Source of the DNA: Propionibacteriaceae bacterium
GTDB taxonomy: Bacteria > Actinomycetota > Actinomycetes > Propionibacteriales > Propionibacteriaceae
Assembly (NCBI GenBank): GCA_020438595.1
Contig: JAGQUI010000119.1
Coordinates: 1-7,813, forward strand
Length of the DNA: 7,813 nt
Reading direction: 5' to 3'
Part shown: positions 1 to 6,926 of the stretch, piece by piece
How positions within the stretch are numbered: position 1 is the first letter of the stretch
How the letters are laid out: each line of letters starts with the position of its first letter
Position numbers and translations under genes: made by a program
Notes under the pieces: generated by a model
Seen by the model: only the letters and a program-made list of their open reading frames with translations
The model's database searches: none
Told to the model about the DNA's origin: nothing

Positions 1-3000
1 GCCGTGTTGCCGGACGGGGTGCCCGCCTGCTTGTCCAGCGTGATCACCGGCGCGGACGTGACCGACGTCGTCACGGAATCGGTCGCGGTCACCGCCGATC
101 CCGTCGGCGGGGTGCCGGAGGCGGTCGCCGTGTTCACGACCTGGCCGGCGTCCACGTCGGACTGCTTCAGCGTGTAGGTCGCCGTGCAGGTGGTCGCCGC
201 GCCCGGCGCGAGCGTGGTCGCCGGGCAGGTCACCGTGCCCACCTTCGGGTCGGTGACCTTCACCGTGGTCAGGGTCACGTTGCCCGTGTTCTGCACCAGG
301 AACGTGTAGGCGATCGTCGAACCGGCGGTGTTGCCGCTCGGCGTGCCCGCCGTCTTGGCGAGGCTGAGCGACGGACCGGAGGCGATCGGGGTGTCGGTGC
401 TGTCGGCCGCAGTCAGGGCGACGCCGGACGGGGGCGTGCCCGTCGCGGTCGCCATGTTGGTGAAGTGCCCGGCGTCCACGTCCACCTGGGTCAGCGTGTA
501 CGTCTTCGTGCAGGTCGTCGACGCACCCGGCGCCAGTGAGGTCACCGGGCAGGTCACCGCACCCAGCTTCGGGTCGGTCACGCCGACCGCGGTCAGGGTG
601 ACGTTGCCGGGGTTGGCCACCACGAACGTGTACGTGATCGTCGAACCCGCCGTGGTGCCGGACGGGGTGCTCGCCTGCTTGTCCAGGGTGAGGGCGGGGT
701 TCTGGGCGACGGAGACGTCGGTGGAGTCACTCGCGGTCGGCGGGGTCAGGCTGTCCGGCGGCGTCCCGGTCGCGGTGGCGTTGTTCGCCACGTGCCCCGC
801 GTCGATCGCGGTCTGGTCGAGCACGTAGAGCCCGGCGCAGGTCGTCGAGGCGCCCGGCGCCAGCGTCGTCACCGGACAGGTCACCGTGCCGACCTTCGGG
901 TCGGTCACGCCCACCGCGTCCAGTGTCACGTTGCCGGTGTTGGTGACCAGGAAGGTGTAGGAGATCGTCGAACCCACCGTGTTGCCCGTCGGCGTCCCCG
1001 CCTGCTTGTCCAGCGTGATCCCCGGCGTCCGGGTCAGGGTGGACGTGGTGGTGCCGGGCGCGGTCACGGCGGCGCCGGTCGGCGGAGTGCCGGACGCGGT
1101 GGCGTGGTTGGTCAGCGTTCCGGCGTCGATCTCGGCCTGGGTCAGCGTGTGGACGCCCGTGCAGGTCGTCGAGGCGCCCGGAGCCAGCGTGGTGGCAGGG
1201 CAGTTGATCGTGGGCACCAGCGCGTCGGTGACCCCGACGGCGTGCAGGGTCACGTTGCCGGTGTTCGTGACCAGGAAGGCGTAGGTGATCGTCGAGCCCG
1301 CGGTGGTGCCCGAGGGCGCGCCGGCGGTCTTGACCAGGCTCAGTGTCGGCGTCGACGAGATCGTCGTGCTCGTGTTGTCGGTCGCGGTCGGCCTGGTCAG
1401 CCCGGTCGGCGGGGTGCCGGTCGCGGTGGCGGTGTTGTTCACCACACCGGCGTCGACGTCCGACTGGGTCAGCGTGTACGTCTTCGTGCAGGTCGTCGAC
1501 GCGCCCGGCGCCAGCGTGGTGGCCGGACAGGTCACGGTGCCGACCTTCGGGTCGGTCACACCTACCGCGGTCAGGGTGACATTGCCGGTGTTGGTGACGA
1601 TGAAGCTGTAGGCGATCGTGGAGCCGACCGTGTTCCCGGACGGGGTCCCCGCCTGCTTGTCCAGGCTGATCCCGGGGGTCCGGGCGAGCGTGGTGGACGT
1701 GCTGTCGGTCGCGGTCGGCGCCGTCATCCCGGACGGCGGGGTACCGGTGACGCTCGCGGTGTTGTTGACCACGCCCGCGTTCAGGTCGGCCTGGCCGATC
1801 GGGTAGGTCGCCACGCAGGTCACCGACGCACCCGGCGCCAGCGTGGTGGTCGGGCAGGTCACCGTGCCGACCTTGGCGTCGGTGACCGCCACCGAGGTCA
1901 GGGTGACGTTGCCGGTGTTGGTGACGATGAAGCTGTAGGCGATCGTCGACCCGGCCGTGTTGCCGCTCGGCGTCCCGGCCTGCTTGTCGAGGGTGATCGA
2001 CGTCGTCCGGGTGATCGTGGTGTCGGTGCTGTCGGACGCGGTCACGGCCCCGCCGGTGGGCGGGGTGCCGGCCGCGGTCGCGGTGTTGGCCACGTGACCG
2101 GCGTCGATGTCGGTCTGGGTGAGGGTGTAGGTCGCGGTGCAGGTGGTGCTGCCACCGGGAGCGATCGTGGTGGCGGGACAGGTCACGGTGCCGACCTTGG
2201 CGTCGGTGACCGCCACCGAGGTCAGGGTGACGTTGCCGGTGTTCACCACGATGAAGGAGTAGGCGATCGTGGAGCCCACCGTGTTGCCGGTCGGCGTCCC
2301 TGCCTGCTTGTCGACCGCGATCGTGGCGGTCTGCGTGACCGGAGTCGTGGTGCCGTCCGTGGCCTGGGTGGGGGCGCCCGTGGCGGCCGAGTAGCCGGTG
2401 GCCGTCGCCGAGTTGACCACCGAGCCGACGTTCACGTCGGCCTGGGTGATCGCGTAGGTCGCCGAACACGTCATCGAAGCCTGCGGCGCGAGGGTCGTCT
2501 GCGGGCACGACACCGAGTTGACCTTGTTGTCCAGCAGCCAGATCCCGTTCAGCGTGACGTTGCCGCTGTTGGTCACCACGAAGGTGTAGGCGATCGTCGA
2601 GCCGGCCGTGTTGCCCGAGGGCGTCCCTGCGGTCTTGTCCAGGGTGATCGCCGGCCCGCCGGCGAGGGTGGTGTCGACGTTGTCGGTGGCGGTCGCCGTC
2701 CAGGTGCCACTCGGGCCGACGCCGGAGGCGGTCGCTGTGTTGTACACATGGCCGGCGTCGAAGTCGGCCTGGGTGAGGGTGTAGCTGCCCGTGCAGGTGG
2801 TGGACGCGCCCGGCGCGAGCGCGGTCACCGGGCAGCTGACCGAGGTCACCTTGTTGTCGGCGATGCTGACCGGGTTCAGGGTGACGTTGCCGGTGTTGGT
2901 GACCAGGAACGTGTAGCCGAGCGAGTCACCGGCGTCCGGGCCGTTGCCGTCGAGGTCGGTCACGCCGGAGGACTGCTTGTCCAGGGTGAGCGCGGGCGTG

Positions 3001-3990
3001 CGGGTGATCGTCGTGGTGGTCGACGAGGTGGCCGTCGGCGCGGTCATCCCGGTCGGCGGGGTGCCGGTCGCGGTGGCGGTGTTGTTCACGGTGCCCGCGT
3101 TCACGTCCGCCTGGGTCAGCGTGTAGGTCGCCGTGCAGGTCGTGGACGCCCCCGGGGCCAGGGTGGTCACGGGGCAGGACACCGCGCCGACCTTCGCGTC
3201 CGCCACGTTCACCGCGGTGAGGGCGACGTTGCCGGTGTTGGTGACCAGGAAGCTGTAGGCGATCGTCGAGCCCGCGCTGTTGCCGGTCGGTGTCCCCGCG
3301 GTCTTGACGAGAGTGAGCTTCGCCGAACGGGTGATGGTCACCGACGTGCTGGAGGATGCGGTCACCGCAGCCCCGATCGGCGGGGTGCCGGAGACGGTGG
3401 CGCTGTTGTCGACCCGGCCCGTGTTCACGTCGGCCTGGGTCAGCGTGTAGGTGGCCGTGCATGTGGTGGACGCGTTCGGCGCCAGGGTGGTCACCGGGCA
3501 CGACACCGTGCCGACCATCGGGTCGTTCACCGCGATCGAGGTGAGCGTGACGTTGCCGGTGTTGGTCACAACGAAGCTGTACGGCACCGTGTCGCCTACG
3601 TCGTGGCCGTTGCCGTCGACATCGACGATCGAGCCGGCGGACTTGGCCAGGGAGATCGCCGGCGCCTGCGGGATGGACTTGGTCGCCGTCGCGGTCGCGG
3701 TCACGGTGGACGCGCTGGGCGTGGTGCCGCTCACCGAGGCGTTGTTGACCACCTGGCCGGCGTCGATGTCGGACTGCTTCAGCGCGTAGTTGCCGGTGCA
3801 GGTGGTGGACGCGCCGATCGCCAGCGTGGTGGCGGCGCAGGTGACCGAGCTGAGCTTGGTGTCGGTGATCGCGATCGAACTCAGCGGCGTCTGGCCGGTG
3901 TTCGTGACGGTGAAGGTGTAGGGAATCGTGGAGCCGGCGGTGTTACCGGTGGCCGTCCCGGCGGTCTTGGTCAGCGAGATGGACGGCTGG
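1..3990 (-). repeat. Tandem DUF11/DUF7507-like repeat array, 12 complete units and one partial
   Basis: Each unit starts with a K-x-AGTPSGNTAGSTIAY-like segment, followed by NTGNVTL, a C-x12-C stretch around LAPGAST, then LTQADVDAG, NTATATG and TPPTG. The same alignment column (usually the Ile codon of STIAY) falls at 3924, 3585, 3261, 2919, 2592, 2265, 1941, 1614, 1287, 963, 636 and 312. Spacings are 339, 324, 342, 327, 327, 324, 327, 327, 324, 327 and 324 bases, a period of 108-109 residues. The two longer steps come from an inserted DxDGNG loop in units 2 and 4. A thirteenth unit begins near base 50 and leaves the window. Such repeats are known as extracellular Ig-like spacer domains. Confidence 0.93.
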
Positions 3991-5699
3991 CCGTTGGTGT
4001 AGTCACAGGTGATCACCGCGCCGACGACGGTCTGGGCGGCCGGGATCGTGTACTTCGTCCCCGAGAGGGTGCCGACGGTGGTGCCCGAGGCGTTCGTGCA
4101 GGTGGCGGTCGTCAGTGCCCAGCCCGAGGGGAACGAGGTCTCGTCGATCGTCACCGCCGAGCCGATGTTCGCGACGGCGAACGCCTGGGTGCCCGCGGTG
4201 CCGGTGTCGCCGTCCACCTGGACGGCGGTGCCGGCGGCGGTCGTCGTGACCGTGCCGGTCGTCTGCTGGGTGTTGGTGAGGGTGAAGCCGAACGGCCCGC
4301 CGGCCGCGGCAAGGGTGGTCTTGCGCAGGATGATGGTCGGCCGGGGCGCCATGGTGACCGGGTAGTCCTCGACCTCGCCGGAATTGGCGAGGCCGGTCGG
4401 GGACTGCACCTGGCTCTGGGTGTAACCGAGCCGGAACCGGGCGAAGGTGGCACCCGCAGTGGTGGTGGCGGGCACCGCCCAGGTGAGCGTCGCCGAAGTG
4501 GCGCCCGCGGCCACAGTGGCGCAGGCCCGTTCGGCGCCGGTGCCGAACGTGCCGCCCGTGTCGAGGTCGATGTAGCCGCACAGGTACGCGGTCTTGCTCA
4601 CTCCGGAGACGGGCACCGTCAGCGAGTAGTTGTTCGCCTCCCCGGAGAGGATCCCGGGCAGGGTGGTGAACGCGTCCTCGTCGTCGGTGTTGTTGTTGTC
4701 GTCGCCGTTCGCGGCCGAGCCGGCGAACGGGCTCGCCGTCGGGTTGCGCACGTTCGGGGCGTCCTCGTCGACCGTGGAGCCGAGCGTGAGGTCGCTGATC
4801 ACGTGGGCCGGGGCCTGCGAGCCGTTGTAGGAGGTGGGCGCGTCACCGAAGTCCTGCGGCAGGGTCACCGTGAACTGCAGCGCGTCACCGGTGCCTGAGG
4901 AGGCGGGGGAGGCCACCCCGGCGGGGGCATTCGGGTTCTGGACGAAGATCACGCCGGTGTTGAAGGTCACGCTGGTCACCGTGTCGGCGACCGTCACGCT
5001 GCCGCACCCGGCCGTGCCGGCGGTGTTGAACCACGGCGAACCGAGCACGTTCGTGGTGCAGTTGACCCCTGCGCTGTCGTTGGTGGTCGTGATCCGCGAC
5101 CCGCCGGTCACGGCGAGCTGGCTGTTGCCGCCGTTGCGGCTCAGCGCCGCTCCGCCGGTCACGTCGAAGACGGCGTGGAGGTCGGTCTGGGCGACGATCA
5201 CGCCACCCTGGTTCGTCCCGATTGCGCCGCCGATGCCGGCGAGATGGATCACGGCGCCGCGCACCGGTTGGCTGAACGTGAGGGTCACCGAGCCCCGGTT
5301 CGTGCACTCGCCGGTGGTCGCACACCCGCTCGCGTCCACCGTGAGCGTCGCTGCGCTGTCACCGGTCGCCATCGTCGGCGTGTATTGCCCGGAGTCCCAG
5401 CCGCGCGCGCCCAGGGTGGCTGTCGTGCCCAACGTCGTGGAGCCGGTGGTGGAGAGGGTCGCGGTGACGCCGGAGGGGAAGGTCAGCACCCGGTTCGAAC
5501 CGGAAGCGGCCCAGGTGCCCGAACCCGAGTTCGTGCCCGCCTCGAACGCGTCCGCAGTGGTGGCCGGGCCGCCGTACAGGAGGAAGCCCGCCGCGGCGGC
5601 GAAGCTCGCGAGCAGGGAGAGGGCGCGGCGCGCGGGCGACGGCCCACGATTGGCGCGTCCGGGACCCGCCGGGTTCTGGATTCTCGGGTGCAGCCGCAC
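1..5699 (-). CDS. Giant secreted modular surface protein (GEVED plus SpaA-like plus DUF11/DUF7507 repeats), 3' end beyond window
   Basis: The frame is open without a stop from a GTG at 5699 to the left edge (at least 1899 codons); the C-terminus, where a sortase signal or membrane anchor might be, is not visible. The GTG start is chosen for its AAGGAG eight bases upstream. Residues 1-51 look like a long Arg-rich signal peptide with hydrophobic core 26-42 and a TADA-F cleavage site. Residues 52-280 are beta-rich, Gly/Thr-rich, with Cys126, 132, 214 and 232; a TFSQPV...HLAGIGG stretch near 140-158 recalls CshA-type adhesin domains (weak). DFGDAP at 283, DDED at 339-342 and GEVEDY at 441-446 mark a GEVED module. 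Residues 455-570 resemble a SpaA/prealbumin fold with Lys460, Glu520 and Asn569 placed as in isopeptide-forming domains. From 571 onward are Ig-like tandem repeats. Family knowledge points to a surface adhesin or stalk; the ligand is unknown. It could instead be a structural sheath protein. Confidence 0.9.
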   Translation of the reverse strand, partial: MRLHPRIQNPAGPGRANRGPSPARRALSLLASFAAAAGFLLYGGPATTADAFEAGTNSGSGTWAASGSNRVLTFPSGVTATLSTTGSTTLGTTATLGARGWDSGQYTPTMATGDSAATLTVDASGCATTGECTNRGSVTLTFSQPVRGAVIHLAGIGGAIGTNQGGVIVAQTDLHAVFDVTGGAALSRNGGNSQLAVTGGSRITTTNDSAGVNCTTNVLGSPWFNTAGTAGCGSVTVADTVTSVTFNTGVIFVQNPNAPAGVASPASSGTGDALQFTVTLPQDFGDAPTSYNGSQAPAHVISDLTLGSTVDEDAPNVRNPTASPFAGSAANGDDNNNTDDEDAFTTLPGILSGEANNYSLTVPVSGVSKTAYLCGYIDLDTGGTFGTGAERACATVAAGATSATLTWAVPATTTAGATFARFRLGYTQSQVQSPTGLANSGEVEDYPVTMAPRPTIILRKTTLAAAGGPFGFTLTNTQQTTGTVTTTAAGTAVQVDGDTGTAGTQAFAVANIGSAVTIDETSFPSGWALTTATCTNASGTTVGTLSGTKYTIPAAQTVVGAVITCDYTNGQPSISLTKTAGTATGNTAGSTIPYTFTVTNTGQTPLSSIAITDTKLSSVTCAATTLAIGASTTCTGNYALKQSDIDAGQVVNNASVSGTTPSASTVTATATATKSIPQAPAISLAKSAGSIVDVDGNGHDVGDTVPYSFVVTNTGNVTLTSIAVNDPMVGTVSCPVTTLAPNASTTCTATYTLTQADVNTGRVDNSATVSGTPPIGAAVTASSSTSVTITRSAKLTLVKTAGTPTGNSAGSTIAYSFLVTNTGNVALTAVNVADAKVGAVSCPVTTLAPGASTTCTATYTLTQADVNAGTVNNTATATGTPPTGMTAPTATSSTTTTITRTPALTLDKQSSGVTDLDGNGPDAGDSLGYTFLVTNTGNVTLNPVSIADNKVTSVSCPVTALAPGASTTCTGSYTLTQADFDAGHVYNTATASGVGPSGTWTATATDNVDTTLAGGPAITLDKTAGTPSGNTAGSTIAYTFVVTNSGNVTLNGIWLLDNKVNSVSCPQTTLAPQASMTCSATYAITQADVNVGSVVNSATATGYSAATGAPTQATDGTTTPVTQTATIAVDKQAGTPTGNTVGSTIAYSFIVVNTGNVTLTSVAVTDAKVGTVTCPATTIAPGGSTTCTATYTLTQTDIDAGHVANTATAAGTPPTGGAVTASDSTDTTITRTTSITLDKQAGTPSGNTAGSTIAYSFIVTNTGNVTLTSVAVTDAKVGTVTCPTTTLAPGASVTCVATYPIGQADLNAGVVNNTASVTGTPPSGMTAPTATDSTSTTLARTPGISLDKQAGTPSGNTVGSTIAYSFIVTNTGNVTLTAVGVTDPKVGTVTCPATTLAPGASTTCTKTYTLTQSDVDAGVVNNTATATGTPPTGLTRPTATDNTSTTISSTPTLSLVKTAGAPSGTTAGSTITYAFLVTNTGNVTLHAVGVTDALVPTINCPATTLAPGASTTCTGVHTLTQAEIDAGTLTNHATASGTPPTGAAVTAPGTTTSTLTRTPGITLDKQAGTPTGNTVGSTISYTFLVTNTGNVTLDAVGVTDPKVGTVTCPVTTLAPGASTTCAGLYVLDQTAIDAGHVANNATATGTPPDSLTPPTASDSTDVSVAQNPALTLDKQASTPSGTTAGSTITYTFVVANPGNVTLTAVGVTDPKLGAVTCPVTSLAPGASTTCTKTYTLTQVDVDAGHFTNMATATGTPPSGVALTAADSTDTPIASGPSLSLAKTAGTPSGNTAGSTIAYTFLVQNTGNVTLTTVKVTDPKVGTVTCPATTLAPGAATTCTATYTLKQSDVDAGQVVNTATASGTPPTGSAVTATDSVTTSVTSAPVITLDKQAGTPSGNT

Positions 5700-5707
5700 C
5701 GGGAACG

Positions 5708-5713
5708 CTCCTT
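5708..5713 (-). promoter_or_regulatory. Ribosome binding site of the surface-protein gene
   Basis: AAGGAG on the minus strand, with an 8-nt spacer to the GTG at 5699-5697. This decides the start: the frame continues open upstream, but no other start there has such a site, and this one places an Arg-rich n-region before the hydrophobic segment of a signal peptide. Confidence 0.8.
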
Positions 5714-5797
5714 CGCGGTCGTGGCTCGGCTGGCGGTCCGGGGCCTCGAGGCCGTCTCCGAGCCCCCTGACCCCAAGACGTGGCAATTGTCCTGAGA

Positions 5798-5803
5798 ATC
5801 CTA
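5798..5803 (-). promoter_or_regulatory. Possible -10 element (TAGGAT) for the surface-protein gene
   Basis: TAGGAT fits the TANNNT pattern common in actinomycete promoters and lies about 100 bases upstream of the GTG start, implying a leader of about 90 bases. No good -35 hexamer is seen 16-19 bases upstream, so it would need an activator or an alternative sigma factor. It overlaps one copy of the CTAGGGGAAA word. Confidence 0.25.
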
Positions 5804-5810
5804 GGGGAAA
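5801..5810. repeat. CTAGGGGAAA direct repeat, copy 1
   Basis: A ten-base word identical to bases 6198-6207, 397 bases apart. It overlaps the -10 candidate and lies about 100 bases before the surface gene start. It could be a regulator site or chance. Confidence 0.4.
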
Positions 5811-5877
5811 ATGCTGAGTTTGGCGATCGAGGGCCGGGGCGGGAGACGCCTTGGTCTGCGGTGCCCCTCGCGGGCTT

Positions 5878-5893
5878 TCCGGCCGCGGCCGGA
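5878..5893. repeat. Perfect 16-bp palindrome
   Basis: TCCGGCCGCGGCCGGA is its own reverse complement with no spacer. The lack of a loop makes a DNA dyad (operator type) more natural than an RNA terminator. In DNA this GC-rich, chance self-complementarity is not negligible. Confidence 0.45.
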
Positions 5894-6140
5894 GGGCTGG
5901 CCCGACGGCGTTCCCCGGATCCGCAGGACCTCGTTTCCGCCAGTGCCCGGCACGGAAGTGTGGCAGGGCGAGCCCCGGCGGTCGGGCCAGCCACCACCGA
6001 ACCATCGCCCACTCCCCGGCCTGGGCCACCTGGTGTTACGGCGAAGCGGAACCGGCTGCCAAGACCCCTCCCCCAGCCGACTCTGGGGAGAACAATAGGC
6101 GATCCGGGAACGGTATTCCTCTCGAAACGGTCACCCGCGC

Positions 6141-6163
6141 GGGGACAGTTTCGCGGAGTCCCC
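6141..6163. repeat. Inverted repeat GGGGAC / GTCCCC
   Basis: A perfect 6-bp stem (6141-6146 with 6158-6163) around an 11-base loop, with no T-run on either side. Its role is unknown: it may be an operator or an incidental hairpin upstream of the surface gene. Confidence 0.3.
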
Positions 6164-6197
6164 CGTTGCGGTGACGGTGCTCGTGACTGGAGCTTCG

Positions 6198-6207
6198 CTA
6201 GGGGAAA
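6198..6207. repeat. CTAGGGGAAA direct repeat, copy 2
   Basis: Second exact copy of the word at 5801-5810, in the same orientation, near the pth-proximal end of the intergenic region. The flanking bases differ, so only the ten-base core is shared. Confidence 0.4.
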
Positions 6208-6285
6208 CGTTCGCGGGTAGTGCATCAGTGTGAACCGTGATCAAGGGTTGGGGTCCAGGCCTGAACCTCGATCAAGGCGGCACCG

Positions 6286-6302
6286 GCCCCGAAGGACGGG
6301 GC
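6286..6302 (-). terminator. Possible terminator hairpin after pth
   Basis: On the minus strand GCCCCG and CGGGGC form a 6-bp GC stem around a five-base loop, starting 12 bases after the pth stop codon. No U-tract follows, as is frequent for actinomycete hairpins, so termination strength is uncertain. The position fits the end of the rplY-pth unit. Confidence 0.4.
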
Positions 6303-6314
6303 TGCTGTGCCTGT

Positions 6315-6917
6315 TCAGGAATTGAAACGGTTCTGCGCCGCGTCGAGACCGATCGTGAGGAGTGCCTCCACGGCGTCGGCGCACCGGTCAACCTCGACGG
6401 CGAGGTCCTCGGCGATCGAGGCAGGGAACGGGCTGAGTACGTAGTCGGCGGCGTCCTGGCGGCCCGGCGGACGGCCGACCCCGAACCGGGCCCGGAAGAA
6501 GTCCCCGGTACCGAGGCTGCGCCGGATCGACTTCAGGCCGTTGTGGCCGTTGTCGCCGCCGCCGAACTTCAGCCGCAACTGGCCGAAGTCGAGGTCGAGC
6601 TCGTCGTGCACGACGACCATGCGCTCGGGCGGCACCTTGTAGTACCCGGACGCCTTGCCCACGGCGATACCGGTCTCGTTCATGAAGGTGCGCGACTTGA
6701 GCAGCACGATCTGCTCGGCCTCCGCACCGAGGCCGCCCATGCCCCCGGACGCGGTGAGCCGGGTCTGCGCGACCTCGGCCCGCACCTGGCCGGCCCCGGT
6801 GAACCGGACGCCCGCCCGTCGGGCCAGTTCGTCCACGACCCGGTAGCCGACGTTGTGCCGGTGAGACGCGTAGGTCGGGCCCGGATTACCGAGCCCGACC
6901 AACAGCCAGGTAGACAT
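6315..6917 (-). CDS. pth: Peptidyl-tRNA hydrolase
   Basis: A 200-residue cytoplasmic enzyme that cleaves the ester bond of peptidyl-tRNA released from stalled ribosomes, freeing the tRNA for reuse. The bacterial Pth signature is intact: LLVGLGNPGPTY at 5-16, with Asn11 and catalytic His21 in HRHN; KSRTFMN ending at Asn80; HDELDL with Asp105; and GHNGLKS with Asn126. These match the N, H, N, D and N active-site positions of E. coli Pth. Length is usual for the family, with a small Gly/Ala-rich insertion near 56-67. The ATG start sits right before the conserved strand. Nine bases separate it from the rplY stop. The nearest SD-like GAGGAGG lies inside the last rplY codons, 14 bases before the ATG, which suggests translational coupling. 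No key residue is missing. Confidence 0.97.
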   Translation of the reverse strand: MSTWLLVGLGNPGPTYASHRHNVGYRVVDELARRAGVRFTGAGQVRAEVAQTRLTASGGMGGLGAEAEQIVLLKSRTFMNETGIAVGKASGYYKVPPERMVVVHDELDLDFGQLRLKFGGGDNGHNGLKSIRRSLGTGDFFRARFGVGRPPGRQDAADYVLSPFPASIAEDLAVEVDRCADAVEALLTIGLDAAQNRFNS

Positions 6918-6926
6918 GGGAGCGGG

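Larger units (their letters stand above)
5714..6285. other. Intergenic region between pth and the surface-protein gene
   Basis: About 570 bases without a credible gene. The frames open here on either strand are Arg/Pro/Gly-rich translations with no recognisable domain, and the longest minus-strand one runs into the surface gene in the wrong frame. What it holds: a weak -10 candidate, two copies of a 10-bp word, a 16-bp palindrome and a 6-bp-stem inverted repeat, listed separately. It is long for an actinomycete gap between codirectional genes, so it probably carries regulation of the surface gene. Confidence 0.6.

Noticed and set aside
727..2508. 593-codon minus-strand frame rich in His, Arg and Asp
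   Set aside because: It is an out-of-frame reading of the repeat array, as are similar minus-strand frames at 2926-3501, 4003-4581 and 4885-5325. The correct frame, offset from it, gives the Ig-like repeats.
1..3990. CRISPR or satellite-like repeat
   Set aside because: The period of 324-327 bases is a multiple of three, stays in frame and encodes a protein domain. There are no short identical repeats with unique spacers.
792..4898. 1368-codon plus-strand open frame
   Set aside because: It is antisense to the surface-protein gene. The translation is Arg/Gly/His/Asp/Val-rich with no domain, as expected opposite GC-biased codons, and its periodicity mirrors the repeats. The minus-strand frame gives recognisable motifs throughout.
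5359..6225. 288-codon minus-strand frame covering the intergenic region
   Set aside because: It overlaps about 340 bases of the surface gene in another frame, is low-complexity Arg/Pro/Gly, and shows no motif.
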